Assembly (NCBI RefSeq): GCF_041807905.1
Contig: NZ_JBGVSA010000013.1
Span: forward strand, 1 to 64,000
Direction: 5' to 3'
Source: JBGVSA01 sp041807905
Lineage (GTDB): Bacteria > Pseudomonadota > Gammaproteobacteria > Burkholderiales > Rhodocyclaceae
DNA length: 64,000 nucleotides
The notes beneath the pieces are model-generated. The model was not told the DNA's origin. It was given only the letters and a program-made list of their open reading frames with translations, and made no database searches. Made by a program: the position numbers and the translations under genes. Shown here piece after piece: positions 58,358-64,000 of the stretch (position 1 is the first letter of the stretch; each line of letters begins with the position of its first letter).

Positions 58358-59599
58358 ATGACACGAATGAAGCTGGCGGCCATCGCCGTGGCCGGCCTGG
58401 GGCTGAGCGCCGCCCAGGCCGCCGATATCGAAGTGCTGCACTGGTGGACTTCCGGTGGCGAGGCCAAGTCGGCGGCCGAACTCAAGAAGATGCTCGAAGC
58501 CAAGGGCGACAAGTGGAAGGACTTTGCCGTGGCCGGTGGCGGTGGCGAAAACGCCATGACCGTGCTGAAGAGCCGCGTGGTGTCGGGCAAGGCCCCGACC
58601 GCGGCGCAGGTGAAGGGCCCGAGCATCCAGGAGTGGGGCGCCGAGGGCGTGCTCGCCAATCTCGATCCGATCGCCAAGGCGGGCAACTGGGACAGCCTGT
58701 TGCCCGGCGTGGTTGCCAACGTCATGAAGTACAAGGGCAACTACGTGGCGGTGCCGGTCAATGTGCACCGCGTGAACTGGATGTGGGTGAATCCCGAAGT
58801 ATTCAAGAAGGCCGGCGCGACGGTGCCGAAGACCTGGGCGGATTTTCCCGCAGCGGCCGAGAAGCTCCAGAAGGCCGGTTTCATCCCCGTGGCGCACGGC
58901 GGCCAGCCGTGGCAGGACTTCACCGTGTTTGAATCCGTCGTGCTGGGCGTGGGCGGGCCGAAGTTCTACCAGGACGCCTTGGTCAAACTCGACCAGAAGG
59001 CCCTGACCAGTCCGACCATGGAAAAGTCCTTCGATACGCTGCGCCAGGTGCACAAGTACATCGACAAGGACGCCGCCAACCGCGACTGGAACCTTGCCAC
59101 GGCGATGGTCATCAACGGCAAGGCCGGCATGCAGTTCATGGGTGACTGGGCCAAGGGCGAATTCACCGCCGCCGGCAAGGTGCCGGGCAAGGATTATCTG
59201 TGCATGCCCGCGCCGGGCACCGAGCACGCATTCACCTTCAACATCGACAGCTTCATCATCTTCAAGCAGTCGGGCGCCGACGCGCAGAAGGCACAGAGCG
59301 ACTTTGCCACGGCTGTGATGAGCCCGGAGTTCCAGGAGGTGTTCAACCTCAACAAGGGGTCGATCCCGGTGCGTAGCGGTGTGTCGATGGCCAAGTTCGA
59401 CGATTGCGCCAAGATGTCGGCAAAGGATTTCGCCGACGACGCCAAGGCCGGTTCGCTCGTGCCGTCGATCGCTCACCAGATGGCGGTTCCCGCGGCCACC
59501 ACCGGCGCCATGCAGGACGTTGTGACCGCGTTCTTCAACTCCAACCAGTCGTCCAAGGACGCCGTCGCCAAGCTGGCGGCAGCCGCCAAGACGAAGTAA
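58358..59599 (+). CDS. gtsA: ABC sugar transporter, periplasmic binding protein (glucose/mannose type)
   Basis: A 413-residue extracellular solute-binding protein. The signal peptide ends near AQAA at about residue 22. ADIEVLHWWTSGGEAKSA and the aromatic-rich NVHRVNWMWVNP are typical of glucose/mannose receptors of the GtsA type, and the C-terminal part has FNLNKGSIPVRSGV. It has a GGAG-type ribosome-binding site (AAAGGAGCGACAGAG). It heads the gtsABCD genes; a glucose cargo is inferred from the receptor type and from the glk, edd and hexR neighbours. The 164 bases after edd contain no full HexR box. Confidence 0.9.
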   Translation: MTRMKLAAIAVAGLGLSAAQAADIEVLHWWTSGGEAKSAAELKKMLEAKGDKWKDFAVAGGGGENAMTVLKSRVVSGKAPTAAQVKGPSIQEWGAEGVLANLDPIAKAGNWDSLLPGVVANVMKYKGNYVAVPVNVHRVNWMWVNPEVFKKAGATVPKTWADFPAAAEKLQKAGFIPVAHGGQPWQDFTVFESVVLGVGGPKFYQDALVKLDQKALTSPTMEKSFDTLRQVHKYIDKDAANRDWNLATAMVINGKAGMQFMGDWAKGEFTAAGKVPGKDYLCMPAPGTEHAFTFNIDSFIIFKQSGADAQKAQSDFATAVMSPEFQEVFNLNKGSIPVRSGVSMAKFDDCAKMSAKDFADDAKAGSLVPSIAHQMAVPAATTGAMQDVVTAFFNSNQSSKDAVAKLAAAAKTK

Positions 59600-59660
59600 T
59601 CGCGCAGATGGAAGGGCGTCGGCGGTGCCGGCGCCCGTCACACTGGTGGGGATCGACGAG

Positions 59661-60590
59661 ATGAGTTCCAGATCAATGGCCATGTCGCAGCCGGTCGCGC
59701 GCGAGCGCGCGGGGCTGATGGACATGGTCGAGAGTGCGCTGCCGAAGATCGTGCTGGCGCCGACCTTCGCGATCTGCGTGGTGTTTTTCTACGGCTACAT
59801 CATCTGGACAGCGGTGCTGTCGATGACGCCCTCGCGCATGCTGCCCAACTATGAATTCGTGGGTCTGGAGCGCTACGTAGAGCTGTTTTCCAATGATCGC
59901 TGGTGGCTGGCGCTCAAGAACCTGGCCATCTTCGGCAGCCTGTTCATCTTCCTGTGCCTGGCGATGGGGTTGTTCCTGGCGATCCTGCTGGATCAGAAGA
60001 TTCGCGCCGAAGGCGCCATCCGCTCGGTGTTTCTGTACCCGATGGCCTTGTCGTTCATCGTGACCGGCACGGCGTGGAAGTGGATTCTCGACCCCAGCAT
60101 CGGGCTGGAAAAAGTCATCCACGACCTGGGCTGGACGGCGTTCTCGTTCAACTGGATCAAGGATCCGGACATGGCGATCTATACGGTTGTCATCGCCGGG
60201 ATCTGGCAGTCATCAGGCTTCGTGATGGCGCTGTTCCTCGCTGGCCTGCGCGGCATCGACGACAGCATCATCAAGGCCGCACTCGTCGATGGCGCACCCA
60301 TGCCGACGATCTACCGCCGCATCATTCTGCCCAGCCTGCGGCCGGTGTTTTTCTCGTCGTTCATGATCCTCGCGCACATCGCCATCAAGAGCTTCGACCT
60401 GGTGATGGCACTGACCGGCGGTGGACCGGGCTTTGCCACCGATCTGCCGGCGACGTTCATGTACGCGTTCTCCTTCACGCGCAACCAGATTGGCCTGGGC
60501 GCGGCCTCGTCGATCATCATGCTGATGATCGTGGTGTCGGTCGTCGTGCCGTTCATGTATTCCGAATTGCGGAGATCCGACCGTGGCTAG
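59661..60590 (+). CDS. gtsB: ABC sugar transporter, permease 1
   Basis: A 309-residue inner membrane subunit with six membrane segments. The EAA loop is DSIIKAALVDGAPMPTIYRR, followed by IILPSLRPVFFSS. The ATG at 59661 is preferred; an in-frame GTG at 59625 would add 12 residues. Its stop overlaps the next permease gene by 8 bases. It pairs with the following permease to form the channel. Confidence 0.9.
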   Translation: MSSRSMAMSQPVARERAGLMDMVESALPKIVLAPTFAICVVFFYGYIIWTAVLSMTPSRMLPNYEFVGLERYVELFSNDRWWLALKNLAIFGSLFIFLCLAMGLFLAILLDQKIRAEGAIRSVFLYPMALSFIVTGTAWKWILDPSIGLEKVIHDLGWTAFSFNWIKDPDMAIYTVVIAGIWQSSGFVMALFLAGLRGIDDSIIKAALVDGAPMPTIYRRIILPSLRPVFFSSFMILAHIAIKSFDLVMALTGGGPGFATDLPATFMYAFSFTRNQIGLGAASSIIMLMIVVSVVVPFMYSELRRSDRG

Positions 60591-61443
60591 CCGACATCTC
60601 ACGCTCGGGCGCATCGTGCTCTACGCGGTGCTGGCCTATTGCGTCCTGTACTACCTGCTGCCGCTGACGGTGATGCTGTTCAACTCGATCAAGCCGCTGG
60701 ACGATCTGAAGGCCGGCAACGTGATGAGTTTTCCGCGGAGCGTCACGTTCGCGCCCTGGGTGAAGGCATGGAATACCGCTTGCACCGGCGTGCAGTGCGA
60801 AGGCATGAAGGGATACTTCTGGAACTCCGTTTCGTTTGTCGTGCCCGCTGTGCTGATCTCGACGCTGGTCGGCGCGTTCAATGGCTACGTGCTGACGATG
60901 TGGCGCTTCCGGGGATCGAATGCGCTGTTCATGGCGCTGATGCTGGGCTGCTTCATCCCGTTCCAGTCGATCCTGCTGCCGATGGCGCGCACGCTCGGCG
61001 CATTGGGTATTTCGCAATCCGTAGCGGGGCTGATCTTTGTGCACGTGGTGTATGGCATCGCCTTCACGACGCTGTTTTTCCGCAACTACTACGTGACGCT
61101 TCCCGAAGAATTGGTGAAAGCCGCACGCATCGACGGCGCGGGTTTCATGCGCATCTTTCATCGCATCATCCTGCCGCTGTCGGGGCCAATCATCGTGGTG
61201 ACGGTCATCTGGCAGTTCACGCAGATCTGGAATGACTTCCTCTTCGGCGTGGTGTTCTCGTCGGGCGATTCGCAGCCCATCACGGTGGCGCTCAACAACC
61301 TGGTGAACACCTCGACCGGGGTGAAGGAATACAACGTCGACATGGCTGCGGCCGTCATCGCCGCCTTGCCGACGCTGTTCGTGTACGTGGTGGCGGGCAA
61401 GTATTTCGTGCGCGGGCTCACGGCCGGCGCGGTCAAGGGATAG
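60583..61443 (+). CDS. gtsC: ABC sugar transporter, permease 2
   Basis: A 286-residue permease with six membrane segments. The EAA loop is PEELVKAARIDGAGFMRIFH. It starts with GTG inside the end of the preceding gene (8-base overlap), so translation is coupled. Residues around TTLFFRNYYVTL and the C-terminal FVRGLTAGAVKG match carbohydrate permeases of the second (MalG-like) type. Confidence 0.9.
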   Translation: MASRHLTLGRIVLYAVLAYCVLYYLLPLTVMLFNSIKPLDDLKAGNVMSFPRSVTFAPWVKAWNTACTGVQCEGMKGYFWNSVSFVVPAVLISTLVGAFNGYVLTMWRFRGSNALFMALMLGCFIPFQSILLPMARTLGALGISQSVAGLIFVHVVYGIAFTTLFFRNYYVTLPEELVKAARIDGAGFMRIFHRIILPLSGPIIVVTVIWQFTQIWNDFLFGVVFSSGDSQPITVALNNLVNTSTGVKEYNVDMAAAVIAALPTLFVYVVAGKYFVRGLTAGAVKG

Positions 61444-61448
61444 CAAAC

Positions 61449-62558
61449 ATGGGTGCTCTGTCGATTCGCAAAGTGCGCAAGAGCTACGGCTCCACTGAAA
61501 TCCTCAAGGGGATCGATCTGGAAATCGCCGACGGCGAATTTCTCATCCTCGTCGGCCCATCGGGCTGCGGCAAGTCGACCTTGCTGTCGATGATCGCCGG
61601 ACTGGACAGCATCACTTCCGGCGACATCCACATCGCCGGGCGGCGCGTGAATGATCTGTCGCCCAAGGATCGCGACATCGCCATGGTGTTCCAGTCGTAT
61701 GCGCTGTACCCGTCGATGACGGTGCGCGAGAACATCTCTTTCGGGCTGGAAATCCGCAAGGTGCCTGTCGCTGAGCGCGAGGCGGCCGTCAAGCGCGTGG
61801 CGCAGATTCTCCAGATCGAACATCTTCTCGATCGCCGTCCTTCGCAGCTGTCGGGCGGGCAGCGCCAGCGGGTGGCGATGGGCCGTGCGATTGCGCGCGA
61901 CCCGGCCTTGTTCCTGTTCGATGAACCGCTGTCGAACCTCGACGCCAAGCTGCGCGTCGAGATGCGCACCGAAATCAAGCTGCTGCACCAGCGGCTGGGC
62001 ACGACCATCGTCTATGTCACCCACGATCAGATCGAGGCCATGACACTCGGCGACAAGATCGCGGTGATGAAGCTGGGCGAGGTGCAGCAATTCGGTACGC
62101 CGCGCGAGATCTACGACAATCCGGCGAACCTGTTCGTCGCGGGTTTCATGGGCTCGCCCTCGATGAACTTCATCTCGGCGCGTGTCGACGAAATGGGCAG
62201 CGGCTACGGACTGGCGCTGGAGAACAACGGCGAGCGCTTTGTGTTTCCCGCCGTGAATGCCAATGGAGAGATGAAGAACTGGCTGGGCAAAGAGATTGTC
62301 TTCGGCATCCGTCCCGAGCAGATCACCCAGGTGGGCGAGGGGGCAACCAACGGCCATGTCGTGCGCCAGGCGCTGAAGATCGACATCACCGAACCGACCG
62401 GGCCGGATACGCTGGTATTGGCCCACGTCAACGGCGCCAAGCTCACGTGTCGCGTGCATCCCTCCTTTGCAGTCGCGCCGGGTGAGAAAATGCCGCTGCA
62501 ATTCGACCTGTCCAAATCGGTCTACTTTGATCCGGCCACCGAACAGAGAATCCTTTGA
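61449..62558 (+). CDS. gtsD: ABC sugar transporter, ATP-binding protein (UgpC/MsmK type)
   Basis: A 369-residue ATPase. Walker A is GPSGCGKST, the signature is LSGGQRQRVAMGRAI, Walker B is LFLFDEPLSNLDA and the switch His is in THDQIEAM. The C-terminal about 120 residues form the regulatory OB-fold domain of the CUT1 family. It powers the two permeases encoded upstream. Its stop shares one base with the start of the glucokinase-HexR fusion (TGATG). Confidence 0.95.
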   Translation: MGALSIRKVRKSYGSTEILKGIDLEIADGEFLILVGPSGCGKSTLLSMIAGLDSITSGDIHIAGRRVNDLSPKDRDIAMVFQSYALYPSMTVRENISFGLEIRKVPVAEREAAVKRVAQILQIEHLLDRRPSQLSGGQRQRVAMGRAIARDPALFLFDEPLSNLDAKLRVEMRTEIKLLHQRLGTTIVYVTHDQIEAMTLGDKIAVMKLGEVQQFGTPREIYDNPANLFVAGFMGSPSMNFISARVDEMGSGYGLALENNGERFVFPAVNANGEMKNWLGKEIVFGIRPEQITQVGEGATNGHVVRQALKIDITEPTGPDTLVLAHVNGAKLTCRVHPSFAVAPGEKMPLQFDLSKSVYFDPATEQRIL

Positions 62559-64000
62559 TGCCTGCTGCTGCAGTACCCCACGCCGACGGACCCCGCCTGC
62601 TGGCCGACATCGGCGCGACCTTTGCACGCTTCACCATCGAGACCGCGCCTGGCGAGTTCGAACGGATCGAGGTCTTCAATACCGCCGATTTTTCGGGGCT
62701 GGAGCAGATCGTGCAGGCGTACTGCTCGCGCGTGAAGGTGGGCGGCTTCAATCATGCGGCCATCGCGATTGCCAATCCCATCGACGGCGATCATGTACGC
62801 ATGACCAATCGCGACTGGTCATTCTCGATCGAAGAAACACGCCGCGCGCTTGATCTGACGACCTTGCTGGTGGTGAACGATTTCACCGCGCTGGCGATGG
62901 CAATCCCCAAGCTGGCGCCCGCGCACCGCATGCAGATCGGTACCGGCGAGCCGCGCGAGAACGCCGTCATCGGCCTGATCGGGCCCGGCACGGGGCTGGG
63001 CATTTCGGGGCTCATCCCGACCGAGGATCGCTGGATCACGCTGGGCAGCGAAGGCGGGCATGCGAGCTTTGCGCCGGGCGACGAGCGCGAGCTGTACGTG
63101 CTGCAATACCTATGGCATCGCTTTCCGCATGTGTCGGCGGAGCGGCTCGTGTCCGGCCCGGGCATCGAATTGTGCTACGAGGCGCTGGCTGCCCGTGCAG
63201 GCGTGGCGGCGCGACCGCTGCGTACGCCGGCAATCGTCGACGCCGCGCTGGCCGGCACCGATCCGGTCTGCGTGGAAACCATCGAGTGCTTTTGCGCCAT
63301 GCTTGGGACAGTGGCGGCGGACGTGGCGCTCACGCTTGGCGCGTTCGGCGGCATCTACATCGGCGGCGGCATCGTGCCGCGCATGGGCGAGTTGTTTCGC
63401 AACTCGACCTTCCGTCAGCGCTTCGAGGCCAAGGGACGCTTCTCCGAATACCTCGCCCAGGTGCCGAGCTATCTCATCACGGCGCCGTATCCGGCATTCC
63501 TGGGTGTATCGGCCATCCTGTCCGAAACACTGCGCGGGAAAGACGGCGAAGCGCCGCTGATCGAAACCGTGCGCGCGGCACGCCTGCGCCTGTCGCGCGC
63601 CGAGCAGCAGGTGGCGGACCTGGTCATTTCGCGGCCGCGCTCCGTGCTGGCCGATCCGGTGGCGGAAATCGCGCGGCAGGCGGCCGTCAGCCAGCCGACG
63701 GTGATCCGCTTCTGTCGCTCGCTGGGTTTCCAGGGACTGTCTGACTTCAAGCTCAAGCTCGCCTCGGGGCTGACTGGGACGGTACCCGTCCGGCATAGTC
63801 AGGTGCATCATGGCGACACGGCGCCCGACATCAGCGCCAAGGTGCTGGACAACACCATTTCAGCGATCCTCCATCTGCGCGACAACCTCAACACGGCGGC
63901 CGTCGCGCAGGCGATCGATCTGCTGCGCAATGCACGGCGCATCGAGTTGTACGGCATTGGCAATTCGGGCGTGGTGGCGCAGGACGGGCAACACAAGTTC
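62558..64000 (+). CDS. Glucokinase-HexR (RpiR-type) fusion, 3' truncated by window end
   Basis: At least 481 residues, open to the end of the window. Residues about 1-330 are a Glk-type kinase domain; about 345-420 are an RpiR winged helix (AEIARQAAVSQPTVIRFCRS and LGFQGLSDFKLKLASG); from about 440 the sugar-phosphate (SIS) domain begins (RRIELYGIGNSGVVAQD). The kinase part keeps VVNDFTALAM, SEGGH and GAFGGIYIGGGIV, but the phosphate loop reads DIGATFARF instead of DxGGTNARF. The SIS domain should sense KDPG, so this is the likely HexR for the two boxes between glk and edd. It is coupled to gtsD. Such fusions are known in Burkholderia relatives. Confidence 0.9.
   Translation, partial: MPAAAVPHADGPRLLADIGATFARFTIETAPGEFERIEVFNTADFSGLEQIVQAYCSRVKVGGFNHAAIAIANPIDGDHVRMTNRDWSFSIEETRRALDLTTLLVVNDFTALAMAIPKLAPAHRMQIGTGEPRENAVIGLIGPGTGLGISGLIPTEDRWITLGSEGGHASFAPGDERELYVLQYLWHRFPHVSAERLVSGPGIELCYEALAARAGVAARPLRTPAIVDAALAGTDPVCVETIECFCAMLGTVAADVALTLGAFGGIYIGGGIVPRMGELFRNSTFRQRFEAKGRFSEYLAQVPSYLITAPYPAFLGVSAILSETLRGKDGEAPLIETVRAARLRLSRAEQQVADLVISRPRSVLADPVAEIARQAAVSQPTVIRFCRSLGFQGLSDFKLKLASGLTGTVPVRHSQVHHGDTAPDISAKVLDNTISAILHLRDNLNTAAVAQAIDLLRNARRIELYGIGNSGVVAQDGQHKF

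Overview
The window is high-GC, densely packed bacterial DNA. Gene order and families point to a betaproteobacterium, most likely Burkholderiales-like. Pointers are a TctCBA/Bug-type transporter, a cysE-iscR-(second desulfurase)-iscSUA-hscBA-fdx-iscX run, an mltG-tmk-holB-PilZ-tatD block, and a glucokinase fused to a HexR-type regulator. No rRNA, tRNA, CRISPR array or intact transposase was seen. I do not name a species.

Bases 1-9,700 hold the end of a class A penicillin-binding protein and then a plant-polymer section. That section has three secreted or lipid-anchored pectate lyases (one PL3-like, two PL1-like), two of them with poly-serine linkers, and two redox enzymes (a zinc alcohol dehydrogenase and an aldo-keto reductase). 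Bases 9,760-16,400 are a probable LacI-controlled sugar or sugar-acid unit: a LacI regulator with paired operators, two Gfo/Idh/MocA oxidoreductases and a tripartite tricarboxylate-type transporter.

Bases 16,420-22,430 carry an ArsR regulator with a START-domain protein, then a MarR regulator with a three-part NodT/EmrA/EmrB-type efflux pump. Both regulators appear to have leaderless promoters with overlapping operators. Bases 22,450-24,580 carry a sirtuin, a nicotinamidase-like hydrolase and a LysR remnant. Bases 24,583-32,610 are an assimilatory nitrate/nitrite operon on the minus strand (narK-nirB-nirD-nasA-cobA). It is preceded by a sigma-54 promoter, an NtrC-type site and a leader with an ANTAR-type double hexaloop plus terminator. 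A 266-bp element with 32-bp terminal inverted repeats sits between nirD and nasA and has replaced the end of nirD.

Bases 32,700-41,150 are a mix of small metabolic and housekeeping genes: acetyltransferases, a LysE exporter with an AraC regulator, hydrolases, tadA, an L,D-transpeptidase and ygfZ. Bases 41,300-47,030 are housekeeping (mltG, tmk, holB, PilZ protein, tatD, suhB, trmJ). Bases 47,078-54,830 are cysE and the complete isc operon; both promoters carry a type 1 IscR-like site in the same position relative to the -35 box. Bases 54,847-64,000 are an Entner-Doudoroff/glucose section: glk and edd are divergent, with one HexR box in each promoter, followed by a glucose-type ABC importer and a glucokinase-HexR fusion that runs off the window. 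The window therefore contains two glucokinase domains, and the fused one has an altered phosphate-binding loop.
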